A DNA stretch of 64,000 nt from Parenemella sanctibonifatiensis (GCF_002250565.1 NZ_NMVJ01000006.1:186001-250000); one strand, 5' to 3'. Counted from the first letter of the stretch, positions 44,248 to 53,075 are shown. Numbers and translations are program-made. The notes: generated by a model not told the origin, from the letters alone.

Positions 44248-44403
44248 ATGGTCAGCTGGGTCAAGCGTGTGCTGTTGGTGTTGGTCGTTGCCTTCGCGTT
44301 GTTCTTCCTGTTCACCCGCCCCGAGGACGCGGCAAATGCCGTTCGTACGTTCTTCGGCGCCTTCGAATCGCTCGCAACCTTCTTCAACGAACTCATCTCC
44401 TGA
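44248..44403 (+). CDS. Small single-pass membrane protein
   Basis: Protein of 51 residues: one N-terminal hydrophobic helix (VSWVKRVLLVLVVAFALFFL) followed by TRPEDAANAVRTFFGAFESL and a short tail. AAGGAGGGG precedes the ATG by four bases, a strong site. It lies 9 bases before the PH-domain gene and is probably cotranscribed. I recognise it only as a small actinobacterial membrane protein; no function is assigned. Confidence 0.7.
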   Translation: MVSWVKRVLLVLVVAFALFFLFTRPEDAANAVRTFFGAFESLATFFNELIS

Positions 44404-44412
44404 GAGCCCGCC

Positions 44413-45174
44413 ATGGCGCAGTCCTTCCTGGACCCGTGCGTCGACCGGCATCTGTTGGTCGATGAGGGCGAGGTCATCATCGACGAGGTACGCCGCCACT
44501 GGGTGAGCGCGCTGCCCGGGTTGGCGCTGGTGCTGCTCTCGTTGCCGATCTTCGCGGCCATGATCCCGGTGCCGCAAGCGTGGCTGATCTGCCTCATCCT
44601 TGGCGCGATCCCGCTGTTCTGGGGCCTGTGGAAGATCCAGGAACAGCACATGGACCGGTTCGTCATCACCAACATGCGAGTGTTCCGGGTGCACGGAATC
44701 CTCACCCAACACACCGCAACCATGCCGATGTCGCGGATCCTCGACATCTCGGTCACCAAGACCGTCACCGGGCGGATGTTCGGCTATGGCCACTTCGTCT
44801 TCGAGTCCGCCGCCCAAGCGCAGGGGTTGCGGCTGATTCGGTTCGTTGGTCGACCAGATGAGCGTGACCTGACCATCCAGCGGGTGATCCAGAAGGCCGG
44901 CCTGCGCGCCAGCGTGCCCGGGCCCGGTGGGGTGCCGCAGCCGGCGTACCCGGCCGGGCACCAGCTGCCGCACCATGACGATGACGAGACCGGGGCGATC
45001 ACTGACCATCACGGCGCGGACGACTACGGACGTCGGGCCCTGAGCGCCCGCTCGGCCGACAGTGCGGTGGTCGGCAACCGGGTGCTGCGGTCGGCGGAGT
45101 CGGCCACCGAGAGGTCGGTCTGGCGGGCGCCGCGGTGGTCCCCCTCGGAGGTCCGACGCAGGAGGAAGTCATGA
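44413..45174 (+). CDS. PH-domain membrane protein (YdbS/bPH_2-like)
   Basis: Protein of 253 residues. Two adjacent hydrophobic helices (ALPGLALVLLSLPIFAAMI and QAWLICLILGAIPLFWGLW) precede a bacterial PH domain: DRFVITNMRVFRVHGILTQH, ATMPMSRILDISVTKTVTGR, FGYGHFVFESA. The C-terminal 90 residues are polar, His/Asp/Arg-rich and probably disordered. Bacterial PH proteins of this type are linked to membrane stress and export, without a defined ligand. Its stop overlaps the next gene by four bases. Confidence 0.78.
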   Translation: MAQSFLDPCVDRHLLVDEGEVIIDEVRRHWVSALPGLALVLLSLPIFAAMIPVPQAWLICLILGAIPLFWGLWKIQEQHMDRFVITNMRVFRVHGILTQHTATMPMSRILDISVTKTVTGRMFGYGHFVFESAAQAQGLRLIRFVGRPDERDLTIQRVIQKAGLRASVPGPGGVPQPAYPAGHQLPHHDDDETGAITDHHGADDYGRRALSARSADSAVVGNRVLRSAESATERSVWRAPRWSPSEVRRRRKS

Positions 45175-46295
45175 CCCGGGTGGTGGCGGTCGCCGACAGC
45201 GATTCCTACCTGAAACTGGCCGATCACCTGCTCGCTCAGCTGCCGGCCGACTGGCAGACCGAGCTGGCGGTCGTGGCCAACCCGGTTCAGCCCAGTCCGG
45301 CCCAGACCACTGGCCTGACAACGCGGCCGGTCGCCACGGTGGGCGTACGCCGCTGGACCGAGCTGGTCGCCGAGGCCGACGTGGTGCTGCTCAGCTGCAC
45401 GGGTCCGGCGATGATGCCGCTGCTGCGCCGGCTGCGGTCTCTGGCCAACCGTCCGGTGCTGGTGTCGGCGCTGCCGGGCATCAGCCTGCCGGCCAACGAC
45501 CGCGCCGTCTGGGTGCGCAGCCAGACCGACCTGCTGGTGGTCAACAGCCATCGGGAACGCGAGGCGTTTCGCGGTCATCGGCTCGCCGAGGGGCTGCGGG
45601 TCGGCCTGGGCCACCTGCCGCAGGTGGGGAGCCCGGCGCCACGGGTCGAGGGCGATGAGGTGGTGTTCGCGGCCCAGTCGTTGGTGCCAGCGAAGGCGGA
45701 GCAACGCCGCGCAGTGCTGGCCACGTTGGGACACCTGTCCGACCCGTGGCGGGCCGTGCTCAAGGTGCGGGCGCTGGGCGGCGAGCGGCAGACCCACAAT
45801 GAACGCTGGCCCTATCCCCAGCTGTTGGCAGCCCTGGAGCAGGAGGGCGCCGTGCCGCGCGGCAGCATCGAGGTCCGGGCGGGCAGCATGCAGCAGGCAC
45901 TGGGGCGGGCCGGGGCGATGGTGACGGTGTCCTCAACGGCGGCGCTGGAGGCGATCACCGCCGGCGTACCGGTGGCGGTCATCAACGACTTCGGCGTCAG
46001 CGACGATCTGATCAACCCGGTCTTCGAGGGCTCCGGGCTCTTCACCAGCCTGGCCCAAATCCGCGCCGGTTGGTTCCCCGCACCTGATCCGGCCTGGCTG
46101 GAGGCCAACTACTTCCACGACGTCGCCGCTGACGATTGGACCGCCGAACTCGACGGACTGGTGGCGCAGCGCGGTGCCGGCGAACTGCCGCAGCGTCCGC
46201 TACGGCCGGAGGCGATGGCCGGTCGACTGCGACAGGAGCTGCGGTTGGCGCCGCCCGGCTGGCTCTGGCAGGCGGCGCGGCGCATCAGGCGCTAG
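45171..46295 (+). CDS. Putative glycosyltransferase (DUF6716-like)
   Basis: Protein of 374 residues with a GT-B-like layout: an N-terminal Rossmann-like half (RVVAVADSDSYLKLADHLLA) and a C-terminal half with GAMVTVSSTAALEAITAGVP and VAVINDFGVSDDL, the region where related transferases bind the nucleotide sugar. In other actinobacteria I recall such proteins next to acylneuraminate cytidylyltransferase genes, as here with the convergent gene. A nonulosonic-acid-related glycan is a reasonable guess but unproven. GGAGG precedes the ATG; coupled to the PH gene by ATGA. Confidence 0.65.
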   Translation: MTRVVAVADSDSYLKLADHLLAQLPADWQTELAVVANPVQPSPAQTTGLTTRPVATVGVRRWTELVAEADVVLLSCTGPAMMPLLRRLRSLANRPVLVSALPGISLPANDRAVWVRSQTDLLVVNSHREREAFRGHRLAEGLRVGLGHLPQVGSPAPRVEGDEVVFAAQSLVPAKAEQRRAVLATLGHLSDPWRAVLKVRALGGERQTHNERWPYPQLLAALEQEGAVPRGSIEVRAGSMQQALGRAGAMVTVSSTAALEAITAGVPVAVINDFGVSDDLINPVFEGSGLFTSLAQIRAGWFPAPDPAWLEANYFHDVAADDWTAELDGLVAQRGAGELPQRPLRPEAMAGRLRQELRLAPPGWLWQAARRIRR

Positions 46296-46339
46296 GTGCC
46301 GGCGTACGCCTCCCAAGATGGGGTCGTGGAGTCAACAGC

Positions 46340-46416
46340 CGTGCGATAACGACGGTAACTTCCGCCGATTTGCTGCTGAGAAGCAAACCGCCCGAAGTTA
46401 CCGTCGTTATCGCACG
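46340..46416. repeat. 77-base inverted repeat, perfect 23-base arms
   Basis: Arms 46340-46362 and 46394-46416 are exact reverse complements. The 31-base centre is itself partly complementary (TTTGCT with AGCAAA), so nearly the whole element folds as one hairpin. It lies between two convergent genes. It could be a two-way terminator or a short mobile-type element. Confidence 0.9.
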
Positions 46417-46449
46417 ACCGGGGGCGTACGCGCGGCCGGTGCGTACGCC

Positions 46450-47682
46450 TCAGGGCCGGTCGGTCGTCGGGGCGTCAGGGGTGGACAGCGCCGACCAGGT
46501 CTCCTCGGGGCGTACCCGAGAGGCCAGGATCCGGTCACAGGCCTCCCGCACGGCCCCCTTGCCGCCGCTGGCGGTGAGCACCAGTCGGACTGCCTGGCGT
46601 ACGGCCGGATGGGCGTCGGCGACCGCGATCGGCCACCCCACCACCTGCATCGGCGCGAGATCGTTGACGTCATTGCCCACGTACGCGACGCGCTGTGGAT
46701 CCAGACTCTTGTCGGCCATCCAGTCCCGCAGGGCGCTCGCCTTGTCGTCGATGCCCTGCAGCACCTCGGCGCCGACCTTGCGGGCGCGGGCCGTCACGAC
46801 CGGGTTGCGTTCCCGGGACAGGATCAGCAGCGGGACCCCGGCCTTGCGAAGCATCGAGATGCCCATTCCGTCGCCCCGATGCACCTGGACGTGTTCGTGG
46901 CCATCCTGGTCGATGAAGGCCGTGTCGGGGGTGTGGACGCCATCGAAGTCGGTCACCAGGGCATCCACGTCGAGCACGTCGCCGACATCGGAGGGCGCCC
47001 GATCCAGAACGCCGGCGAAGGCGTCGGCCAGGGCGAGTTCCTCTGCCGTGTCGATCTCCAGGGCGGACAGTTCTGAGACCGGGACCACTGCCGTACGCCC
47101 GAAGAACCGGTGGCCGTGCTCTCGGAAGCCGGCCACGCTCATGACATAGAAGGCGCCGGTCTCCCGATAGTCGGGTTCGCGGTCCTGCCGGCGGGGTCGG
47201 TGGCGGGCATCATGGTTCTGGCCCTGGACCAGACCACTGCCGGGCTCGGCCTCACGCCACAGGAACTCATACGTGGCGATCGCGGAGAAGGCCGAGTCGG
47301 CGGCACCGGAGCGGATCAGTTCGATGCCACGATCCAGGTCCTCACCGGAGACGAACGGGCTGGTGCACTGCACGAAAGCCAGCTCGGTGGCTGTGACCCC
47401 GCTGGCGGCGATCTGGTCCAGAGCATGGACCAGAGCACTCTCGGAGCTGGCGTGGCTGCCGGACAGGTTGTCGGGGCGCCGAATGATCTGGGCGCCGGCG
47501 TCCTCGGCGACCACGGCGATACGGTCGGAGTCGGTGCTGACATAGATCACGTCGATGCTGTGCGCGGCCCGGCAGGCCCGCACCGCGCGCGCCACCAGGG
47601 GGACGCCGCCGATGGGTCGCAGGTTCTTGTCAGGGATTCCGACAGAGCCGCCTCGGGCCGGGATGATCGCCACCGTTGTCAT
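46450..47682 (-). CDS. Acylneuraminate cytidylyltransferase fused to a KdsC-like HAD phosphatase
   Basis: Bifunctional protein of 410 residues. The N-terminal half is NeuA-like: IIPARGGSVGIPDKNLRPI is the CTP-binding signature, followed by VYVSTDSDRIAVVAEDAGA-type sequence, RPDNLSGSHASSESALVHAL and the late GAFYVM. The C-terminal half, from about residue 235, is a HAD enzyme of the KdsC/8-phosphatase type: LVTDFDGVHTPD (DxD motif), GDGMGISMLRKAGVPLLILS and YVGNDVNDLAPM. It could activate a nonulosonic acid (sialic, Kdn or legionaminic type) and dephosphorylate its 9-phosphate precursor. The ATG lies eight bases after TAGCGT. Confidence 0.85.
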   Translation of the reverse strand: MTTVAIIPARGGSVGIPDKNLRPIGGVPLVARAVRACRAAHSIDVIYVSTDSDRIAVVAEDAGAQIIRRPDNLSGSHASSESALVHALDQIAASGVTATELAFVQCTSPFVSGEDLDRGIELIRSGAADSAFSAIATYEFLWREAEPGSGLVQGQNHDARHRPRRQDREPDYRETGAFYVMSVAGFREHGHRFFGRTAVVPVSELSALEIDTAEELALADAFAGVLDRAPSDVGDVLDVDALVTDFDGVHTPDTAFIDQDGHEHVQVHRGDGMGISMLRKAGVPLLILSRERNPVVTARARKVGAEVLQGIDDKASALRDWMADKSLDPQRVAYVGNDVNDLAPMQVVGWPIAVADAHPAVRQAVRLVLTASGGKGAVREACDRILASRVRPEETWSALSTPDAPTTDRP

Positions 47683-47793
47683 GGACGACCACGCTAGTCG
47701 AGAACGGCACTGGGCGGCCACAGACACCGTTTCCGGGCACCTGCCGGGCTTGTGAGGCAGATCACTGGCGGTGGTCTCGCCAGCGGCTGTTCC

Positions 47794-47819
47794 GCTGTCG
47801 TAGCATTAACTACGACAGC
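47794..47819. promoter_or_regulatory. Palindromic operator-like site
   Basis: Perfect 10-base arms GCTGTCGTAG and CTACGACAGC around CATTAA, 28 bases before the next gene's ATG. A second small palindrome, TAGTACTA, follows at once (47824-47831). Its size and position suit a dimeric repressor. Confidence 0.65.
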
Positions 47820-47847
47820 AAGTAGTACTAGAGGAAAGGTCCCCACC

Positions 47848-48339
47848 ATGACCGCCGTCAAGCCCATCAAGATCACGGGTATCGCCAGCCTTGTCCTGGC
47901 CATCGTCTTTGTCCTCGCCGGTGCCGTGACCTGGGGCATGGTCACCAGCCAGTTGCGCGCGGAGAACATCAACGTTCCTGGCGACAGCTCGCTGCTGCCC
48001 GGGGCTCGCGTCCAGGGCCCGGTCTCGGCCTACGCCCAGGCGCAGATCATCAACGAACACGCACTCAAGGCGACCGGCGGCAAGACGTACGCCGAGCTGG
48101 GCAAGCTGGCCACCGAGGCTGAGAAGGCCGGTGACGCCGACGCGGCCGCCGAATACCAGAAGCAGCGCGCCACCATCATGAACGCGTCCTTCCTGCGTGC
48201 GTCCCTCTTCACCTCTGTGGTGGCCTACGGCGTCGCCCTGCTGGTGATCGGCCTCGGATTCTTCATTGGGCTGGTCGGCTGGTCGCAGCTGTCCATCGCC
48301 AAGGCGGTCGAGGCCCGCACCGAGCCCGCAGTCGAGTGA
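47848..48339 (+). CDS. Two-helix membrane protein (family often mislabelled LigA)
   Basis: Protein of 163 residues with an N-terminal helix (ITGIASLVLAIVFVLAGAVTWGM) and a second near the C-terminus (SVVAYGVALLVIGLGFFIGLVGW). The exposed middle contains DSSLLPGARVQGPVSAYAQAQIINEHAL, GKTYAELG and MNASFLRASLF. Such proteins are common in actinobacteria and are sometimes labelled aromatic ring-opening dioxygenase LigA, for which I see no support. GAGGAAAGG lies before the ATG. A strong palindrome upstream suggests dedicated regulation, and a hairpin follows it. Confidence 0.75.
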   Translation: MTAVKPIKITGIASLVLAIVFVLAGAVTWGMVTSQLRAENINVPGDSSLLPGARVQGPVSAYAQAQIINEHALKATGGKTYAELGKLATEAEKAGDADAAAEYQKQRATIMNASFLRASLFTSVVAYGVALLVIGLGFFIGLVGWSQLSIAKAVEARTEPAVE

Positions 48340-48386
48340 AACTCGGTTCCCAGACCAGCTGAACTCCTACCTCAGCTGAAGCTGCC

Positions 48387-48415
48387 ACCGCCCCGGACGT
48401 CAGGTCCGGGGCGGT
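48387..48415 (+). terminator. Hairpin after the membrane protein gene
   Basis: ACCGCCCCGGAC and GTCCGGGGCGGT form a perfect 12-bp stem with a 5-base loop, 47 bases after the stop. No T tract. Confidence 0.65.
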
Positions 48416-48439
48416 TGCCTGTGCTGCGTGTGCACAGAT

Positions 48440-48495
48440 TCACACTCGATGGCCAGATCGGCACCTCAACCCCCTCGAATCGGGATCGAGTGTGA
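48440..48495. repeat. 11-base inverted repeat near the pgm 3' end
   Basis: TCACACTCGAT (48440-48450) and ATCGAGTGTGA (48485-48495) are exact reverse complements 34 bases apart. It may be a loose hairpin ending pgm. Confidence 0.5.
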
Positions 48496-48516
48496 CCTGG
48501 GCGCACGGCGCAGGGC

Positions 48517-50145
48517 TCAGGAGCCCAGCACCTCATCCACCAGTGCCGCCGCCTCCTGCTGCACCTGCGCCAGGTGGTCGGCGCTCAGCAAAGACTCGGC
48601 GTAGATCTTGTACTTGTCCTCCGTGCCCGAGGGCCGGGCGGCAAACCAGGCGTGCTCGGTGGTGACCTTGAGACCACCGATCGCCGCGTCGTTGCCGGGC
48701 GCGTGGCTCAGCACCGCGGTGATCGGTTCGCCGGCGAGTTCAGTGGCGGTGACGTCCTCAGGGGAAAGGTTGCTGAGGCGCTCCTTCTGCTCCCGGTTGG
48801 CGGCCGCATCCACCCGGGCGTAGTGGGACTCGCCGTGCCGGTCCTGGAGTTCGGCGTACAGCTGGGAGGGCGACTTGCCGGTGACGGCGATGATCTCGGC
48901 CGCCAGCAGGCACATGACGATGCCGTCCTTGTCGGTGGTCCAGGTCGAGCCGTCGCGCTGCAGCAGGCTGGCGCCGGCGGACTCCTCGCCACCGAAGCCC
49001 AGTGTGCCGGCCGAGAGACCGTCGACGAACCACTTGAAGCCGACCGGGACTTCCACCAGCGTCCGCTCCACCTCGGCGGCGACCTTGTCGATCAGGCTGG
49101 AGGACACCAGGGTCTTGCCGACCCCGGCGTTGCTCGGCCACTCGGGACGATTGCGGAAGAGGTAGCCGATGGCGACCGCCAAGTAGGCGTTCGGATTCAT
49201 CAGCCCGCCATCGGGGGTGACGATGCCGTGCCGGTCGGAGTCCGCATCGTTGCCGGTGGCGAGGTCGTACTTGTCGCGGTTGGCGACCAGCGAGGCCATC
49301 GCATCGGGGGAGGAGCAGTCCATCCGGATCTTGCCGTCGGTGTCGAGGGTCATGAAGGACCAGCGCGGGTCGACCTCAGGATTGACCACGGTGATGCCCA
49401 GGTCGAACGTGTCGGCGAGCCGCTGCCAGTACTGCACCGCCGCGCCGCCCATCGGATCGGCGCCGATGGTCAGCTTGGCCTCGCGGATGGCGTCGAGGTC
49501 GATCACGCCGGCGAGTTCGTCGCAGTAGGGGGACAGGAAGTCGTACGTGGTGACCGCGCGGCTGGCTTCCTCGAAGCTGATGCGGCGGATCCCCGAGGGG
49601 TCGGCGAGCAACTCGTTGGCGCGTGCCGCGATCGCCTTGGTGGCCGTCGAATCCGCCGGGCCGCCGTTGGGCGGGTTGTACTTGAAGCCACCATCACGGG
49701 GCGGGTTGTGGGAGGGCGTCACCACGATGCCGTCGGAGATGGTGTCACCGCCGGTGTTCTGGCGGATGATCGCCCGTGACAGCGCCGGGGTGGGGGTGAA
49801 GTCGTCCTCGGCGTCGGCGCGTACCTCGACACCGTTGGCGACCAGCACCTCGATGGCGGTACGCCAGGCCGGCAGCGACAGCAGGTGGGTGTCCTTGGCC
49901 AGATACAGCGGCCCCGTCACCCCTTCCTGGTCCCGGTGCTCAGCGATCGCCTGACTGATCGCTGCGATGTGCGCGTCGTTGAAGCGGGTGTCCAAGCTGG
50001 AGCCGCGGTGACCGGACGTGCCGAACACCACCTGCTGATCGGGGTCGCTCGGATCCGGCGTCAGATCGGTGTACGCCGCGAGCACCGCATCGACGTCGAT
50101 CAGGTCCTCTTCACGGGCCGGTTGCCCTGCGCGTTCATGTGCCAT
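48517..50145 (-). CDS. pgm: Phosphoglucomutase, alpha-D-glucose phosphate-specific
   Basis: Interconverts glucose-1-phosphate and glucose-6-phosphate, 542 residues. FGTSGHRGSSLDTRFN near residues 42-57 is the N-terminal substrate loop; the phosphoserine loop is VVTPSHNPPRDGGFKYNPP near 140; the metal loop is NDADSDRHGI; the sugar-binding GGEESAGASLL and the phosphate loop ARPSGTEDKYKIYAE complete the four domains. Its size and motifs match the bacterial Pgm type rather than ManB. It supplies or consumes glucose-1-phosphate for the glycogen genes at the end of the window. Confidence 0.94.
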   Translation of the reverse strand: MAHERAGQPAREEDLIDVDAVLAAYTDLTPDPSDPDQQVVFGTSGHRGSSLDTRFNDAHIAAISQAIAEHRDQEGVTGPLYLAKDTHLLSLPAWRTAIEVLVANGVEVRADAEDDFTPTPALSRAIIRQNTGGDTISDGIVVTPSHNPPRDGGFKYNPPNGGPADSTATKAIAARANELLADPSGIRRISFEEASRAVTTYDFLSPYCDELAGVIDLDAIREAKLTIGADPMGGAAVQYWQRLADTFDLGITVVNPEVDPRWSFMTLDTDGKIRMDCSSPDAMASLVANRDKYDLATGNDADSDRHGIVTPDGGLMNPNAYLAVAIGYLFRNRPEWPSNAGVGKTLVSSSLIDKVAAEVERTLVEVPVGFKWFVDGLSAGTLGFGGEESAGASLLQRDGSTWTTDKDGIVMCLLAAEIIAVTGKSPSQLYAELQDRHGESHYARVDAAANREQKERLSNLSPEDVTATELAGEPITAVLSHAPGNDAAIGGLKVTTEHAWFAARPSGTEDKYKIYAESLLSADHLAQVQQEAAALVDEVLGS

Positions 50146-50151
50146 GCGCAC

Positions 50152-50157
50152 ATCATG
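50152..50157 (-). promoter_or_regulatory. -10 element for pgm, probably leaderless
   Basis: On the minus strand CATGAT is followed by six bases and the ATG. The divergent CnoX-like gene starts only 43 bases away. Confidence 0.4.
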
Positions 50158-50176
50158 CCAAGCCGGACGGCTCTGC

Positions 50177-50182
50177 AAGACT
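50177..50182 (+). promoter_or_regulatory. -10 element for the CnoX-like gene, probably leaderless
   Basis: AAGACT followed by six bases and then ATG. Confidence 0.4.
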
Positions 50183-50188
50183 GGGGGC

Positions 50189-51112
50189 ATGAGCGCAGCG
50201 AACTTCAGCCGTCCCGGAGCGATTGACCTGTCCAGCCTCAAGAAGAAACCGGAGGCGCCAGCCCCCGCCGGAGGCCGGCCGAAGACTTCCGGTGGTTATG
50301 TGGTCGACCTCACTGAGGCCAACTTCGACCAGATCATGCAGGGCTCCCTGCAGCACCTGATCGTGTTGGAGTTCTACTCGCCCCGGGCGCAGGGATCCGA
50401 ACAGCAGAGCGCCGAACTGCAACGGCTCGCCAATGCGGCCGAGGGCCGCTACCTGCTGGGGCGGGTGAACGCCGACGAGCAGCCGCGGATCGTGCAGGCG
50501 CTGCAGGTGCAGGGTGTTCCCTTCGTCGCCGCCGTGCTGCAGGGGCAGTTGGCGCCGCTGTTCGAAGGGGTACAACCCACCGAACAGTTGGCAGCGGTGT
50601 TGGACCAGGTCGTCCAGGCTGCGGTCGCGAGCGGCATCACCGGCCGCGCTGAGCCGGTCGGCGGGGCGGTCACCGACGAGACCGATGATGACGAGCAGGC
50701 CGATCCGCGTTACGCAGCAGCGGACGAGGCGATGGGTGAGGGGGACTTCGCCCGCGCCGAGGCCGAATTCGACAAGCTGCTGGCGGCCGACATGAACGAT
50801 GCCCACGCCAAGGCCGGGAAGGCCCAAGCCGGGCTGCTGGCGCGTACCACCGGGGTGGACGTGGCTGCGGTGGTCGCTGCCGCCCAGGCCAACCCTGCGG
50901 ACGTGGACGCCCAGCTCGCCGCCGCCGACGCGCTGGTGGTCAGCGGCCGAGCCGAGGAAGGCTTCACGCTGCTGATCGAACGGATCAAGGTGACGGCTGG
51001 TGATGACCGCGGCAAGCTGCGGGCGCACTTGCTGGCGCTCTTCGAGACCAGTGAGGCCGCCGACCCGGTGGTGCTGCGGGCGCGTCGCTCCTTGATGAGC
51101 GCCCTGTATTGA
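50189..51112 (+). CDS. Thioredoxin-fold/TPR co-chaperone, CnoX/YbbN-like
   Basis: Protein of 307 residues. After a polar N-terminus, a thioredoxin fold runs from about residue 35 to 145 (VVDLTEANFDQIMQGSLQHL, VLEFYSP, LLGRVNADEQPRIVQALQVQ, GVPFVAAVLQG), then an acidic linker and tetratricopeptide-like helices (AMGEGDFARAEAEFDKLLAA). The usual CxxC is replaced by PRAQG, so it should not act as a disulfide reductase; CnoX proteins act as holdases. The last codons and stop form the first unit of a 28-base tandem repeat. Confidence 0.82.
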   Translation: MSAANFSRPGAIDLSSLKKKPEAPAPAGGRPKTSGGYVVDLTEANFDQIMQGSLQHLIVLEFYSPRAQGSEQQSAELQRLANAAEGRYLLGRVNADEQPRIVQALQVQGVPFVAAVLQGQLAPLFEGVQPTEQLAAVLDQVVQAAVASGITGRAEPVGGAVTDETDDDEQADPRYAAADEAMGEGDFARAEAEFDKLLAADMNDAHAKAGKAQAGLLARTTGVDVAAVVAAAQANPADVDAQLAAADALVVSGRAEEGFTLLIERIKVTAGDDRGKLRAHLLALFETSEAADPVVLRARRSLMSALY

Positions 51113-51226
51113 TGGCTCCTTGATGAGCGCTCTGTATTGATGGCTCCTTGATGAGCGCCCTGTATTGATGGCTCGTTGATGAGCGCCCTGTATTGATGGC
51201 TCGTTGATGAGCGCCCTGTACTGATG
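51087..51226 (+). repeat. 28-base tandem repeat starting in the CnoX-like gene
   Basis: Five head-to-tail units of 28 bases (starting 51087, 51115, 51143, 51171, 51199) with one or two substitutions. The first unit contains the gene's last seven or so codons and its stop; the others lie downstream. Because 28 is not a multiple of three, the extra copies are out of frame with one another. Confidence 0.95.
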
Positions 51227-51383
51227 GCCAACGAGCATGAATGGGCCGGGCGGTGCCCGCGGCAAAAATGTCCAGCCGCGGGCCAGCCCGGTGCACGGTC
51301 GTCCCTCTCGTGCGCCCACTCTCGCCGCAACTGAGCCCACCTACTACCGTGGTCCCATACCGTTGTGAGACAAAGGAGTTGCA

Positions 51384-52901
51384 GTGAGCGACAAGTACGT
51401 CATTGCCATTGACCAGGGCACGACCAGCACCCGCGCGATCGTGTTCGACAAGGGCGGCAACATCATTTCGGTCGGTCAGCTCGAGCACGAGCAGATCATG
51501 CCGAAGCCGGGCTGGGTCGAACACGACGCCATGGAGATCTGGAACAACACCCGTGAGGTGGTCGGCCAGGCCCTGTCGAAGTCCAACCTGACCCGTCACG
51601 ACATCGCCGCCGTGGGCATCACCAACCAGCGCGAGACCGCAGTGGTGTGGGACAAGAACACCGGCGAGCCGGTGTACAACGCCATCGTGTGGCAGGACAC
51701 CCGCACCCAGAAGATCGTCGACGAGCTCGCCAAGGATGGCGGTGAGGAACGCTTCAAGGACAAGGTCGGTCTGCCGCTGGCGACCTACTTCTCCGGCACC
51801 AAGATCAAGTGGATCCTCGACAACGTCGAGGGGGCCCGCGAGAAGGCCGAGGCCGGTGACCTGCTCTTCGGCAACACCGACTGCTGGCTGCTGTGGAACC
51901 TCACCGGCGGCACCGACGGCGGCGTTCACAAGACCGATGTGACGAACGCGTCGCGCACCCTGTTCATGGACCTGCCCTCGCTGTCGTGGGATCAGGAGAT
52001 CCTCGACGTCTTCGGCGTACCGGCCTCAATGCTGCCCGAGATCTGCTCCAGCTCCGAGGTGTATGGCACCGTGCACGGCTCGCAGCTGCTGCGCGAGACC
52101 CCGGTCGCCGGCATCCTCGGCGACCAGCAGGCCGCCACCTTCGGCCAGGCCGGTTTCGAGAAGGGCGCCGCCAAGAACACCTACGGCACCGGTAACTTCC
52201 TCATCGTCAACACCGGCGAGGAGATCGTCCGCTCCGAGAATGGCCTGCTGACCACGGTCTGCTACCAGCTCGGCGACGACAAGCCGATGTACGCCTTGGA
52301 GGGGTCGATCGCCGTCACCGGTTCGCTGATCCAGTGGCTGCGCGACCAGCTCGGCATCATCTCCTCGGCGCCGGAGTCGCAGACCTTGGCCGAGACCGTC
52401 GAGGACAACGGCGGGGTCTACTTCGTGCCGGCCTTCTCGGGCCTGTTCGCGCCGTACTGGCGTGGCGACGCCCGCGGTGCCATCGTCGGCATGACCCGCT
52501 ACGTCACGAAGGCCCACCTGGCCCGCGCTGCTCTGGAGGCCACCGCCTTCCAGAGCCGCGAGGTCCTCGATGCGGCCAACGCTGATGCTGGCACCGACAT
52601 GCCTGACCTGCGCGTCGACGGCGGCATGGTCGCCAACGACACCCTGATGCAGTTCCAGGCCGACATCCTCGGCATTCCGGTGATCCGCCCGAAGGTCATC
52701 GAGACCACCGCGCTGGGTGCCGCGTACGCCGCCGGTCTGGCCGTCGGCTACTGGGACTCCATCGAGGACTGCCGCAAGAACTGGCAGGAGGACAAGCGCT
52801 GGGAACCGCAGATGGACAGCGAGGAGCGCGACCGTCAGCTGCGCCTGTGGAAGAAGGCGGTCACCCGCACCTTCGACTGGGTCGACGACGACGTGCAGTG
52901 A
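51384..52901 (+). CDS. glpK: Glycerol kinase
   Basis: FGGY-family kinase making glycerol-3-phosphate, 505 residues. [17 protein letters not shown] is the N-terminal phosphate loop; [20 protein letters not shown] and [10 protein letters not shown] form the glycerol site; [20 protein letters not shown] is the adenosine region; [18 protein letters not shown] is the second FGGY signature. The GTG start is preceded by AAGGAG. It ends at a strong hairpin, after which the dihydroxyacetone kinase genes begin, so both glycerol routes are grouped here. No glpF or glpD is visible. Confidence 0.95.
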   Translation: MSDKYVIAIDQGTTSTRAIVFDKGGNIISVGQLEHEQIMPKPGWVEHDAMEIWNNTREVVGQALSKSNLTRHDIAAVGITNQRETAVVWDKNTGEPVYNAIVWQDTRTQKIVDELAKDGGEERFKDKVGLPLATYFSGTKIKWILDNVEGAREKAEAGDLLFGNTDCWLLWNLTGGTDGGVHKTDVTNASRTLFMDLPSLSWDQEILDVFGVPASMLPEICSSSEVYGTVHGSQLLRETPVAGILGDQQAATFGQAGFEKGAAKNTYGTGNFLIVNTGEEIVRSENGLLTTVCYQLGDDKPMYALEGSIAVTGSLIQWLRDQLGIISSAPESQTLAETVEDNGGVYFVPAFSGLFAPYWRGDARGAIVGMTRYVTKAHLARAALEATAFQSREVLDAANADAGTDMPDLRVDGGMVANDTLMQFQADILGIPVIRPKVIETTALGAAYAAGLAVGYWDSIEDCRKNWQEDKRWEPQMDSEERDRQLRLWKKAVTRTFDWVDDDVQ

Positions 52902-52961
52902 CATTCGTCGCCTGACAACACTCAACAAGCGGTTAGGACTGGGCGAACCGGTCCGGCGCGA

Positions 52962-52997
52962 GACGACGCCCGGGGCTTTGGCGCCCCGGGCGTCGTC
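52962..52997 (+). terminator. glpK terminator hairpin
   Basis: A perfect 15-bp inverted repeat (52962-52976 and 52983-52997) around a 6-base loop, 60 bases after the glpK stop. It is the strongest stem in the window and lacks a T tract. Confidence 0.8.
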
Positions 52998-53075
52998 CCG
53001 ACTCCGAGGCATTGCTGATTGGGGGCGACGAGGGTTGAATGGTGGCACGGGGTTGTACATCGGGGAGGATGGAAG

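Noticed and set aside
51087-51226. CRISPR array at the 28-base repeats
   Set aside because: Head-to-tail copies without spacers, starting inside a coding sequence.
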